This document shows positions 9,566 to 15,926 of a stretch of DNA of 27,385 nucleotides, piece after piece. Where the stretch lies: positions 1 through 27,385 of the forward strand of contig JADHYG010000009.1 of assembly GCA_016782545.1 (NCBI GenBank). Reading direction: 5' to 3'. The DNA comes from Candidatus Microgenomates bacterium (GTDB taxonomy: Bacteria; Patescibacteria; Microgenomatia; JADHYG01). Under the pieces are notes generated by a model that did not search any database, had not been told where the DNA came from, and saw only the letters and a list, made by a program, of their open reading frames with translations. Each line of letters begins with the position of its first letter. Positions within the stretch are counted from its first letter, which is position 1. The position numbers and the translations under genes were made by a program.

Positions 9566-10039
9566 TTACGGAAATACTTGAAAAATTAAATATAACGAGA
9601 ATGCAGATAACCCAACCCAGAGAAGCCAACAAAAAACTGAAAACTTCAGGCTATACATCCATTTAAATTTACACCATTGTGCTATCTGATTCTGAAGTTT
9701 CTCGTCTAATTTGTCTGTGGGAATTCTTGTTAATCCTCGATAACGCAGAGCAGGGAGAGACTGCATGATCGCGAACAAAAAAATCGAATTTCCCAGACCA
9801 AAACTGTAATACTTTCCTTGGATAACACGTGATATTCCTACGAATAAAGAAAAGAAAAGTAGCAACAAACCAAGAATGTTGATAAACAGAAAAAACTTTT
9901 CTGCTAAGGTTAAGTATTTATACGGCATCCACCAGCGAGTGACTGCTGAATAGTTTTTAGGGATGCTTGTTTCGGATTGATTTGGCATCACAAAATTTGA
10001 ACCGCTTTGATTTGTTGTTTCTTGATTTAAGATGTTCAT
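9566..10039 (-). CDS. Small membrane protein, unknown
   Basis: 157 residues. The N-terminal 40 residues are polar and rich in Asn, Gln and Ser. Hydrophobic segments follow at about 48-68 (FFLFINILGLLLLFFSLFVGI), 78-95 and 130-153. The region between the second and third segments (RGLTRIPTDKLDEKLQNQIAQWCKFKW) is charged and probably cytoplasmic. Family unknown. It lies 30 bp after the next upstream gene, which suggests an operon. The polar Asn/Gln-rich start resembles the starts of the 12292-13341 and 14398-15222 proteins. Confidence 0.75.
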   Translation of the reverse strand: MNILNQETTNQSGSNFVMPNQSETSIPKNYSAVTRWWMPYKYLTLAEKFFLFINILGLLLLFFSLFVGISRVIQGKYYSFGLGNSIFLFAIMQSLPALRYRGLTRIPTDKLDEKLQNQIAQWCKFKWMYSLKFSVFCWLLWVGLSAFSLYLIFQVFP

Positions 10040-10069
10040 TTTTTAGTTACTTTTATTCTTTAACAGCTT

Positions 10070-10600
10070 CTATCTGATTTTTTCTTTTAAAATCTTAAAT
10101 AAATTCTCAGTTGCTTGAGTATCGATTTTGCTTTCTATTGGAATACTTAAACCCATACCTATTCCTGGAACTGAAACATGATACTTTTTAATCTTGTTTT
10201 GGTAGATAAAATCTATAACTACTGAAGTTTGTTTAATGAACCTTTTCAAACCTTGTCCCCCTTCTATGTTTACGTTCTTTACAGATAAATACGGTACTCT
10301 CCAGACAACATTATTTACGGAAAAGAAGAATTCCTTGTCAAAAGCTGAAAACGTACCCCATGCGGCTCCTCCAAAAAGCTTGGCGATAAATCCAGAACCT
10401 GGTCGTATAAAATAATGAATACCGCCTGAACCATAGCCAATTCTTTCCAGAAAGCTTCTCATTAATTCGGGATTGTATGGAAAAAAGCTCCAATTAATCC
10501 AATTCCATGCTAATGGAGAAAATATCCTCTTAATAAAACTCTTGTAAAAAACTATCTCTTTTTGATTGCGAAGATTATATAATTTAACCTCGTTGTCCAT
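10070..10600 (-). CDS. Protein of unknown function, beta-rich C-terminal half
   Basis: 176 residues, mostly soluble. The first third is rich in aromatic residues (WNWINWSFFPYNPEL). Residues about 70-95 contain a Gly/Ala-rich hydrophobic stretch (SGFIAKLFGGAAWGTFSAF). The remainder alternates in beta fashion (FFFSVNNVVWRVPYLSVKNVNIEGG, TSVVIDFIYQNKIKKYHVSV), somewhat like a membrane-associated PH-type domain, but no motif supports that. A TATAAT lies at about 10611-10616 on the minus strand, so this gene may have its own promoter. Function not assignable. Confidence 0.7.
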   Translation of the reverse strand: MDNEVKLYNLRNQKEIVFYKSFIKRIFSPLAWNWINWSFFPYNPELMRSFLERIGYGSGGIHYFIRPGSGFIAKLFGGAAWGTFSAFDKEFFFSVNNVVWRVPYLSVKNVNIEGGQGLKRFIKQTSVVIDFIYQNKIKKYHVSVPGIGMGLSIPIESKIDTQATENLFKILKEKIR

Positions 10601-10648
10601 ATTAGTAATAGATTATATAGTAAAATTTAACTTTGGTTTTTCTTTTCA

Positions 10649-10945
10649 TCACTTTCTAAATAGCAAGTAAGCTCCACAAACAATAATTCCCAATAATCCA
10701 GTAGCAATTTTGAGAATGCTGTATATAACTACTTCTTGTTCTGTAAGATCAATCACTACAGATTTTCGGTTATCTCTTTGAAATTTGCTTTTCAATAAAG
10801 AAACAATTTCTCGCCATGTCAAACCTGCCGAGAGAATCTCTCTTTTCTTTCACGTCCTCAACTGACTAATACCGTCGATTAAAATCAAGCTTGAAACGAA
10901 TGCTATTATCACAAAAGCAGCATAAATGTGAATTGAATTAATCAT
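10649..10945 (-). pseudogene. Small membrane-protein gene broken by an in-frame TGA
   Basis: From ATG 10945 the frame reads MINSIHIYAAFVIIAFVSSL... for 31 codons, then TGA (10852-10850). It continues in the same frame for 66 more codons with sensible protein sequence (KKREILSAGLTWREIV, then a hydrophobic segment YSILKIATGLLGIIVCGAYLLF) to a second TGA at 10651-10649. Restored, it would be a 98-residue protein with one N-terminal and one C-terminal membrane segment. This accounts for most of the 350 bp between the flanking genes. TGA is a genuine stop elsewhere here, so a recent nonsense mutation is the simplest reading. Readthrough or a sequencing error is possible. Confidence 0.6.
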
Positions 10946-10952
10946 CTTTATT

Positions 10953-11570
10953 TTAAAATAGTGCGTAAAAATTTGAGATTACTAAGTAAATTAAGATTGA
11001 CACAGTTATCAAAAGAAGCAAGCCATAAATGATCAACCCCTTATCTTTAATCTTAGCCGAGTAAATAAAATGCACGCTGAAGAAGAGAACAAAAAGATAG
11101 TCAAAAAACATGTAGTAAGCCGAAAAGAATTTTTCAACAACAATCTTACTACCAAAGGGGTTTCCAAGCTCGATACTAATCGATAAAAGAATGGCGAAAA
11201 TAAAAAATGTAATCATAGCAACAAAAAGACCGGCAATATCCATCTCTAAACTAAAACGCAAGGTGTACATCTCGGGTTCCAAAATTTGATAATCTCTCTT
11301 TGGTCCGGAGACTTTATTAACAATGTCAACTAATTTCATCCGTTCTTTGTTATAAAGCTTGGGTTTGTAAACACGCCGAGTGATCTTATCAATAACGGTT
11401 GAAATTACCAACGAAAAACCAAAGGAAACGATTGGAATATAAAACCTCGATTGTCCTGAAGGGGTTAAAAGCAAAACTATCGACGAAAACGCCAAACTTA
11501 AAATAATAGCAACTACATACCTGTTTAGGTAATCAACAATCTTTAGTATTTGAAAATCATTTTCTCTCAT
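10953..11570 (-). CDS. Multi-pass membrane protein, unknown
   Basis: 205 residues with five to six hydrophobic segments (about 14-31, 36-60, 110-135, 147-168, 175-202). A cytoplasmic-looking loop lies around residues 65-105 (ITRRVYKPKLYNKERMKLVDIVNKVSGPKRDYQILEP, quoted here only in part as a landmark: KERMKLVDIVNKVSG). No family recognised. It starts 9 bp after the stop of the 91-residue gene, so it is in the same operon, and the broken gene at 10649-10945 follows 7 bp after its stop. Confidence 0.75.
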   Translation of the reverse strand: MRENDFQILKIVDYLNRYVVAIILSLAFSSIVLLLTPSGQSRFYIPIVSFGFSLVISTVIDKITRRVYKPKLYNKERMKLVDIVNKVSGPKRDYQILEPEMYTLRFSLEMDIAGLFVAMITFFIFAILLSISIELGNPFGSKIVVEKFFSAYYMFFDYLFVLFFSVHFIYSAKIKDKGLIIYGLLLLITVSILIYLVISNFYALF

Positions 11571-11579
11571 TGTTCACAT

Positions 11580-11855
11580 CTATTTTAGTTCTTCAAATAA
11601 CAAAATAAACAAAATTAAAATAAATACAGGCATCCCGATTAGCCATACCACAGAATAAATTTTAGCAAGGGGTTCATTAACAAAAAGATTTTTTGGTTTT
11701 AAGATTGGTTTACCCTTCTGATTAAAGCTCAAATCCCATGGTGCACCGTAAAAAGGCTTGGCGCCTTTCCCCTTGAGTAAATTCAAAATTATTTTCATCC
11801 AAAGTGCAGACAGGACAACTATCGCACCCAGAAGTAAAAATGTATTTTTAGTCAT
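11580..11855 (-). CDS. Small two-helix membrane protein
   Basis: 91 residues with hydrophobic segments at about 5-25 (FLLLGAIVVLSALWMKIIL) and 68-87 (VVWLIGMPVFILILFILLF). A short polar loop between them contains PFYGAPWDL. Its ATG overlaps the stop of the upstream 99-residue gene by 4 bp (11852-11855), a typical translational-coupling junction. Unknown function. The size and two-helix layout would suit a subunit of a larger membrane complex, but this is only inference. Confidence 0.75.
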   Translation of the reverse strand: MTKNTFLLLGAIVVLSALWMKIILNLLKGKGAKPFYGAPWDLSFNQKGKPILKPKNLFVNEPLAKIYSVVWLIGMPVFILILFILLFEELK

Positions 11856-12151
11856 GGTGTTCGAATATCATAGCCCTTGGTTTTCATAACATGTAACAAG
11901 AAATAGCCCAATACTACGACTGGCCAGAAGATAAGTGAATAGATAACAATTTCAAATAAATCAAGTCGAAAAGTAATCAGATAGTAAATACCGGCAGTTG
12001 CTAAGAAAGTAAACAGACCTATCAGAAATATGGCTTTTGCTGTTGATCTGACGGAATTTTTAATTGTTTCAATATCCCTCTTGAACCATTCTTTTGTATG
12101 GCCCTTAATCGGAACTTCGCTAAGATGACCGTAATTTGGAGGCTTGCTCAT
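11852..12151 (-). CDS. Small two-helix membrane protein, first gene of operon
   Basis: 99 residues. A polar N-terminus (SKPPNYGHLSEVPIKGHTKEW) is followed by hydrophobic segments at about 37-60 and 67-90. No known family. It heads the leftward run of coupled membrane-protein genes (4-bp overlap with the next). An extended -10 sits so close to its ATG that the transcript would be near-leaderless. Confidence 0.75.
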   Translation of the reverse strand: MSKPPNYGHLSEVPIKGHTKEWFKRDIETIKNSVRSTAKAIFLIGLFTFLATAGIYYLITFRLDLFEIVIYSLIFWPVVVLGYFLLHVMKTKGYDIRTP

Positions 12152-12158
12152 ACAAAAT

Positions 12159-12167
12159 AGTATAGCA
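12159..12167 (-). promoter_or_regulatory. Extended -10 promoter for the small membrane-protein operon
   Basis: On the minus strand TGC followed directly by TATACT (12164-12159), seven nt before the ATG at 12151. No good -35 is seen at 17 nt, so the call rests on the extended -10 and its position. Confidence 0.5.
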
Positions 12168-12227
12168 GAAAACTAATTGAGAGTAGTCGTTTAATTGACG
12201 ATGAGCTGCTTATTTCTTTCTTTTTTC

Positions 12228-12245
12228 AAAACGCCGCACGCCGGC
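12228..12245 (-). terminator. Possible weak intrinsic terminator after signal peptidase gene
   Basis: On the minus strand a 4-bp GC stem (GCCG / CGGC, loop GCGTG) is followed by GTTTTG. The stem is short and the T-run brief. An AT-rich tract with A8...T8 symmetry (about 12252-12279) lies between it and the gene and may contribute. Confidence 0.35.
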
Positions 12246-12291
12246 TCTAATCAAAAAAAACAATTAATTATTTTTTTTCGCGCGCGATTTT

Positions 12292-13341
12292 TTAGGGTGA
12301 GCAGTTAGAGTAACACAAGCCTACCTTACCAATTATATTCTCTCTAGGCACAAAACCCCATATTCTAGAATCAGAGCTTCGATCCCGGTTGTCACCCATT
12401 GCAAAGTAGTAACCAAGAGGTATTTCTAAGGTCTCTCCTTCCTTCAAAAACTCTCCACCTCTAGTTATGATGTTGGAGGAAAGATACTGTTCGTCAAGAA
12501 TTTCTCCATTTATATACACCTTACCGCTTTGAATTGAGATCTTTTCGTTAGGTAATCCAACTATCCGCTCAATCAGATCGAAATTTTCTTTTTGGGGATG
12601 GCGAAATATAACGATATCTCCTCTTTTTGGTTGCCTATACCGATACGAAATTTTCTCCGTTAATACATAAGCTTTGTTAGGATAGATTGGATACATGGAT
12701 TCCCCAGCTATAGTATTGGGTTGTACAACAAAGAGATAAGTGGCGGTGAAGAAACCGAGAGCTAATCCCGGAAGACCTACTAGCAGAAACACCAAAATAA
12801 AGACAAGCCAATTGGGTTTAGCTACTGCTTCTGCTGGCGCAACCCCAACAGGTTTGCCAGTTTCATCTGCTTGAACAACTAAAGTTTTAGAAATTTTGTC
12901 ATGCCAACCTTGTCTTTTCTTGTCAATGATCAACCAGAGATAACCTATATTTAAAATGAGGCTTGAAACAAATTTACCGATTGACTCTCTAACTAAGGCT
13001 CTGCCATAACCAATCGTTTTATAGTCTGAAGAAACAACAGTTAATCTTTGGTTCTTTTTGCCAAAGGTAGCACCATATCTTCCTAGCATGTAAGTGCTAT
13101 ATGCAATAAACAAGACAAAATATATAGTTTCAAACCACGAGCTCAACGTTTCAAAACGTGACTCATCCTGAAAAATATTACTGAGATTTCCACTAAGCGA
13201 AGGGTTAATAACGAAAATATAAATAAAGAACAAAATAACGGCGGGAACAGCTACGATAGCGCCGTCAATAATAGCAGCTATTAGACGGGGTTTAAGACTG
13301 CTGGGTTTATAAGCAACTTGCATCTGTTGACTATTATCCAT
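12292..13341 (-). CDS. lepB: RDD membrane domain fused to signal peptidase I
   Basis: 349 residues from ATG 13341. The frame continues upstream to 13425, but that extension would add a non-conserved tail ahead of the natural start MDNSQQMQVAYK. Residues about 14-160 are an RDD domain: SSLKPRLIAAIIDG at its start and GWHDKISKTLVV at its end, with three membrane helices. Another helix at about 177-203 leads into an S26 signal peptidase I domain. The Ser box GESMYP has Ser at about 215, and the box GDNRDRSSDSR is at about 316-326. In the box that normally carries the general-base Lys (YxKR in LepB/SipS) the sequence is DLIERIVGLPNE, with Glu at about 258. It would cleave signal peptides of exported proteins if active. 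The RDD half may anchor or modulate it. Confidence 0.85.
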   Translation of the reverse strand: MDNSQQMQVAYKPSSLKPRLIAAIIDGAIVAVPAVILFFIYIFVINPSLSGNLSNIFQDESRFETLSSWFETIYFVLFIAYSTYMLGRYGATFGKKNQRLTVVSSDYKTIGYGRALVRESIGKFVSSLILNIGYLWLIIDKKRQGWHDKISKTLVVQADETGKPVGVAPAEAVAKPNWLVFILVFLLVGLPGLALGFFTATYLFVVQPNTIAGESMYPIYPNKAYVLTEKISYRYRQPKRGDIVIFRHPQKENFDLIERIVGLPNEKISIQSGKVYINGEILDEQYLSSNIITRGGEFLKEGETLEIPLGYYFAMGDNRDRSSDSRIWGFVPRENIIGKVGLCYSNCSP

Positions 13342-13399
13342 TGTTACTTTAATTTTATAATAAGTTTTACTTTTTAGCAACTTGTGGTAAAGTAAGAAT

Positions 13400-13488
13400 G
13401 TGTACAGCAATCCCGGATTAACCAAATAAGATTATTTGGCTTCTAAAGAGGGGCAATTCTGACGATTTGGTTAATCCAAGTTGTACAC
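13400..13488. repeat. 89-bp palindromic element with GTGTACA ends
   Basis: The terminal inverted repeats are GTGTACA (13400-13406) and TGTACAC (13482-13488). An inner perfect 13-bp inverted repeat runs GGATTAACCAAAT (13415-13427) / ATTTGGTTAATCC (13465-13477). A nested partial repeat ATTATTTGG lies in the loop. It sits between the signal peptidase gene and a gene fragment, and its right part overlaps the end of that fragment. No clear target duplication was found, so a MITE-like origin is possible but unproven. A regulatory dyad is the alternative. Confidence 0.55.
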
Positions 13489-13698
13489 ACCGCATTGTCC
13501 CTTTTCAGATTTTGTTCCTTTAAATTTTTTGCCAGATACAATACTATATCTGGCTTTGCGTTTTTCTTTTGCACTGAAAAAATCATCAGAAATTTTTAGT
13601 GTGTCCGAGCCGACTTTTTCACCCTTATATCTATTCAAGGCCGAAAAATTAAACTCAAACTGTCCCTTGACAAAAGATATCTTTTGTCATAGAATTTA
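13471..13698 (-). pseudogene. Fragment of an unknown gene, copy 1
   Basis: An open minus-strand frame without an ATG encodes protein-like sequence: ...LNRYKGEKVGSDTLKISDDF, then KEKRKARYSIVSGKKFKGTK, and an end at GQCGVYNLD. The stretch KEKRKARYSIVSGKKFK is repeated, almost identical at the DNA level, in the fragment at 15310-15600. The ends run into the palindromic element at 13400-13488 and the toxin-antitoxin operator, so this is a truncated relic. Parent family not recognised. Confidence 0.5.
13667..13695 (+). promoter_or_regulatory. Promoter with palindromic operator for the BrnT/BrnA-like pair
   Basis: TTGACA (13667-13672), a 17-nt spacer and TAGAAT (13690-13695). A perfect 22-bp palindrome, TGACAAAAGAT (13668-13678) then ATCTTTTGTCA (13679-13689), covers the -35 and fills the whole spacer up to the -10. 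It is placed ideally for autorepression by the ribbon-helix-helix antitoxin. The predicted start coincides with the GTG start codon at 13702, giving a leaderless mRNA. Confidence 0.8.
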
Positions 13699-13701
13699 AC
13701 C

Positions 13702-13986
13702 GTGAAATATTTTGATTGGAACGAAGAGAAAAACAGGCTTTTAAAAATTGAAAGAGAAATTAGCTTTGAAGAGGTCTTAATTGCGATTGAATCCGGAAAT
13801 TTACTCGATATCATTGAGCATCCCAGAAAACAAAAGTATCCAAGTCAAAAGATTTTCGTCGTTAACGTCAATAATTATGGTTATTTGGTTCCCTTTGTTG
13901 AAAATGAGAAAAAAATATTTTTAAAGACCATTATTCCTAGTCGAAAAGCAACTAAAAAGTATATTGTCAAAGGAGGTGATAAATGA
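13702..13986 (+). CDS. BrnT/DUF4258-like toxin
   Basis: 94 residues, starting at GTG 13702, which is where the transcript should begin. The sequence opens YFDWNEEKNRLLKIEREISF and has EHPRKQKYPSQKIFVV near the middle. It ends with FLKTIIPSRKATKKYIV, the pattern of BrnT-like/DUF4258 proteins, small RelE-fold RNases in known type II systems. Its last codons contain a perfect Shine-Dalgarno for the following antitoxin, and the genes overlap by 4 bp (ATGA). Toxin-first order with a CopG-like partner is the usual BrnT-BrnA arrangement. The likely role is ribosome-independent mRNA cleavage, inferred from the family only. It is on the opposite strand to its neighbours and between gene fragments, as expected for a mobile module. 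Confidence 0.75.
   Translation: MKYFDWNEEKNRLLKIEREISFEEVLIAIESGNLLDIIEHPRKQKYPSQKIFVVNVNNYGYLVPFVENEKKIFLKTIIPSRKATKKYIVKGGDK
13969..13980 (+). promoter_or_regulatory. Strong Shine-Dalgarno inside the toxin gene
   Basis: AAAGGAGGTGAT matches the 16S 3' end of this window (ATCACCTCCTTT, at 17661) over 12 nt and sits just before the antitoxin ATG at 13983. The antitoxin therefore has a far better ribosome site than the leaderless toxin, which would favour antitoxin excess. Confidence 0.8.
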
Positions 13987-14243
13987 AATATTTTGAATTG
14001 ACCAAAGAAGAAAGAAAAATCCTTGAGGATTTTGAAAAGGGAAAGTTGACGAGCATCAAAGATACCGTCAAGCAAAAAAAACTTTACCAAAAGTACGCCA
14101 AAAACACCCTAAGTAAAACCAGAAACATTAACATCAGGCTTTCGGAAAAAGTTTTGGCTAAGCTTAAAGCCGAGGCGGTTCAGCAAGGAATCCCCTATCA
14201 AACCCTTGCCTCGTCCGTCCTCCACCAGTTTGTCAGCTGTTAA
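13983..14243 (+). CDS. CopG/BrnA-like antitoxin
   Basis: 86 residues. The C-terminal 40 residues (INIRLSEKVLAKLKAEAVQQ, then GIPYQTLASSVLHQFV) have the beta strand-helix-helix pattern of ribbon-helix-helix DNA-binding antitoxins. The N-terminal part (LTKEERKILEDFEKGKLTSI) is helical and probably neutralises the toxin. It overlaps the toxin gene by 4 bp. It probably binds the palindrome at 13668-13689 as a toxin-antitoxin complex. Confidence 0.75.
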   Translation: MKYFELTKEERKILEDFEKGKLTSIKDTVKQKKLYQKYAKNTLSKTRNINIRLSEKVLAKLKAEAVQQGIPYQTLASSVLHQFVSC

Positions 14244-14308
14244 AAAGGCTGCTTCTCTGTGCAAAATCACCTGCCAATCGGCATTAAAATTAGGAAAAAC
14301 AACCCACC

Positions 14309-14331
14309 AAAAAAGACCGGATTGGCCGGTC
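14309..14331 (-). terminator. Intrinsic terminator after the PsbP-like gene
   Basis: On the minus strand GACCGG / CCGGTC with a CCAAT loop is followed by six T. It lies about 70 bp past the stop at 14398. A further hairpin, CTTTTTGCTT / AAGCAAAAAG (about 14371-14393), follows the stop codon directly but has no T-run. Confidence 0.8.
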
Positions 14332-14397
14332 TCTAACTTGCCATAAATAAACTTTTCCGCGCGCGATTTTCTTTTTGCTTTTCAAGCAAAAAGATTT

Positions 14398-15222
14398 TTA
14401 CTTCGTAAATTTCAAGGTAGAAATCATTAGATCGAAAATTCCTTCAAACCCTTTATTGCTATTCTGCCAATACCCCAATATATCGAGTATTTTACCGTTA
14501 CCGAGATCTATATAAACATGCTTGTGTGTGCAATCACACCACCCACCAGCAAAGCCTGCAGGGGGCGTAGATTTATAAACTTTCACTTTTATTAGTGCTC
14601 GGTGACCGTCAACCTGGGTATATGATGATTCTTGCTTTGTAAACCAAGATGACGGTTCATCTTTTGATGGTAAAGCTAAGCCCTCTAATCCATTTTCAAA
14701 TTGTTTGCCTAACTCTTTATGTGGGCCTTGAATTGAAATTGGAAATGCAATAGTTACCGAATTTCCGATTATGCCTTCTCCCTCGCTTTCAGGCATTAAA
14801 GTCATATTGGTCAGATAATCTTGGTCCGATAAAAGCGAATCATCCTCATTCGGAGTAACTTTCCAGCTTGGTGGTGCTTTGATGCTATAACCAACTTTAA
14901 CGCTCTGATACAACTTCCAGCCCTCTGTTTCACTAGTTGTTGGTATTGGAATTCCTGTGTTTGTTGGTGCGGTTGTTGGGAAGACGGTAGGACTAAACAC
15001 TGGCTTCTGCCGGGTCGGCGTTGGCAAACTCTGCTGTATTCTCTGGCTTTTTACGACTAGCACATAATAACTTAATGTCCCCAAAAATAATAATGCCAAC
15101 ACTATTATCGAAATCATCCAATAGTTTAATTTTGGTTTTTCTGAAACCATAGTAGGTTGGTCTATTGGATTTTGGCCTATCTGTTGACTATTTTGATCAA
15201 CAACATTTGTTTGATTTTCCAT
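14398..15222 (-). CDS. Anchored extracellular protein with PsbP-like domain
   Basis: 274 residues from ATG 15222. The longer frame from 15264 adds a poor MKLKNMIYFF... stretch. The polar N-terminus (MENQTNVVDQNSQQIGQ) is inside, one transmembrane helix spans about 37-57 (MISIIVLALLFLGTLSYYVLV), and a Pro/Thr linker follows at about 65-98. The outside domain starts GWKLYQSVKVGYSIKAPPSW. The phrase 'Y.V.YP.SW' and the closing hydrophobic strand (ILDILGYWQNSNKGFEGIFD) follow the PsbP-like pattern common in Patescibacteria extracellular proteins. A minus-strand TATACT lies about 17 nt before the start. An intrinsic terminator follows. Ligand or function unknown. Confidence 0.8.
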   Translation of the reverse strand: MENQTNVVDQNSQQIGQNPIDQPTMVSEKPKLNYWMISIIVLALLFLGTLSYYVLVVKSQRIQQSLPTPTRQKPVFSPTVFPTTAPTNTGIPIPTTSETEGWKLYQSVKVGYSIKAPPSWKVTPNEDDSLLSDQDYLTNMTLMPESEGEGIIGNSVTIAFPISIQGPHKELGKQFENGLEGLALPSKDEPSSWFTKQESSYTQVDGHRALIKVKVYKSTPPAGFAGGWCDCTHKHVYIDLGNGKILDILGYWQNSNKGFEGIFDLMISTLKFTK

Positions 15223-15309
15223 TTTTACATCCAAGAAAAAGTATATCATATTTTTTAATTTCAAATATTCAAACTTTGGCTTATAATCCCCATCATATTT
15301 CTGATATAT

Positions 15310-15600
15310 TTAATTTGTTACCGACTTAATCGATTGCTTTTTTAATGACCGCTTTGGACAGCTTGAGCAATCAAGTTGACAATAACCAGAACGGCCATTT
15401 GAATTTTTGTTCTTTAAATTTTTTGCCAGATACAATACTGTGGCTGGGACATAAATAACAACTTTATTGTTCGAGCGAACGTAAGTGAGTCGAGAACTAA
15501 CCATCAATGAGACTTCTCGACTCGGCTTTTAGCCTTGCTCGAAGAATAATGTCCCACCCACAATACTATATCTGGCTTTGCGTTTTTCTTTTAATTGTGC
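15310..15600 (-). pseudogene. Fragment of an unknown gene, copy 2, split by a MITE
   Basis: The DNA on both sides of 15440-15561 matches the fragment at 13471-13698 almost base for base (KEKRKARYSIV / SGKKFK). After the shared core a 1-nt deletion shifts the frame relative to copy 1. In the shifted frame the end reads ...GRSGYCQLDCSSCPKRSLKK and stops at 15310, aligning with GQCGVYNLD of copy 1. It is thus broken by both a frameshift and an insertion. It abuts the MNT/HEPN pair just as copy 1 abuts the BrnT/BrnA pair. The remaining gap bases to 15265 hold nothing recognised. Confidence 0.55.
15440..15561. mobile_element. 122-bp MITE-like element with 13-bp TIRs and 6-bp TSD
   Basis: The ends are GTGGCTGGGACAT (15440-15452) and ATGTCCCACCCAC (15549-15561), which match in 12 of 13 positions when inverted. 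AATACT flanks both sides (15434-15439 and 15562-15567). The empty site is present in the window: at about 13516-13570 the same flanking sequence runs through with a single AATACT. Inside, TTATTGTTCGAGC and GAGTCGAGAA pair with matching sequence near the right end, so the element can fold as one long hairpin. It has no coding capacity and must have been moved in trans. Confidence 0.85.
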
Positions 15601-15606
15601 TAAATT
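15578..15606 (+). promoter_or_regulatory. Likely promoter of the MNT/HEPN pair
   Basis: TTGCGT (15578-15583), a 17-nt spacer and TAAATT (15601-15606). The predicted start is about 15613, two nt before the ATG at 15615, again near-leaderless. The hexamers are imperfect, and the -35 is part of the duplicated gene fragment. Confidence 0.45.
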
Positions 15607-15614
15607 AAATTTAG

Positions 15615-15926
15615 ATGATTAATGAGAATTTTCTAATCCAAAAATTAAAGCCATTTGGCCCAGAAAAAATTATTCTTTTTGGCTCTTTCGCTAAAGGAAA
15701 AGCAGATTCAGAAAGTGATATTGATGTGCTTATTATCAAACAAACAAACAAAAAGCCAAGCGAGCGAATAGCCGAAGTTTTACGACTGGTTTGGGGACAT
15801 ATTCCTAATATTGAACCTCAAGTTTTCACTCCAGAAGAATTTTCTAAGGCTATCGCTGAGAATAGATTTTTTATTACTCAGGAAGTCTTAAAATACGGTA
15901 GAACTATCTATGAAAAAAAGCAATGA
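15615..15926 (+). CDS. MNT-type nucleotidyltransferase antitoxin
   Basis: 103 residues, a minimal nucleotidyltransferase. The signature GS-x10-D-x-D is present as GSFAKGKADSESDID (Gly23-Ser24, Asp35, Asp37). A third acid is plausibly Glu67 in NIEPQVF. Proteins of this class paired with HEPN (MntA-HepT) act as antitoxins by AMPylating the HEPN RNase. It overlaps the HEPN gene by 17 bp, so the pair is translationally coupled. Confidence 0.85.
   Translation: MINENFLIQKLKPFGPEKIILFGSFAKGKADSESDIDVLIIKQTNKKPSERIAEVLRLVWGHIPNIEPQVFTPEEFSKAIAENRFFITQEVLKYGRTIYEKKQ

Noticed and set aside
10850..10852. TGA reassigned to Gly as in Gracilibacteria/SR1
   Set aside because: trmH, the BrnT-like toxin and the MNT gene terminate at TGA in this window, and no other gene needs TGA as sense.
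13481..13699. Plus-strand 72-codon frame
   Set aside because: It is antisense to the gene fragment whose minus-strand frame matches the second copy at 15310-15600; the plus frame is not preserved between copies.
15310..15507. Intact-looking 65-residue minus-strand gene
   Set aside because: Its first part is translated MITE sequence; comparison with copy 1 shows a frameshift and insertion, so it is a relic.
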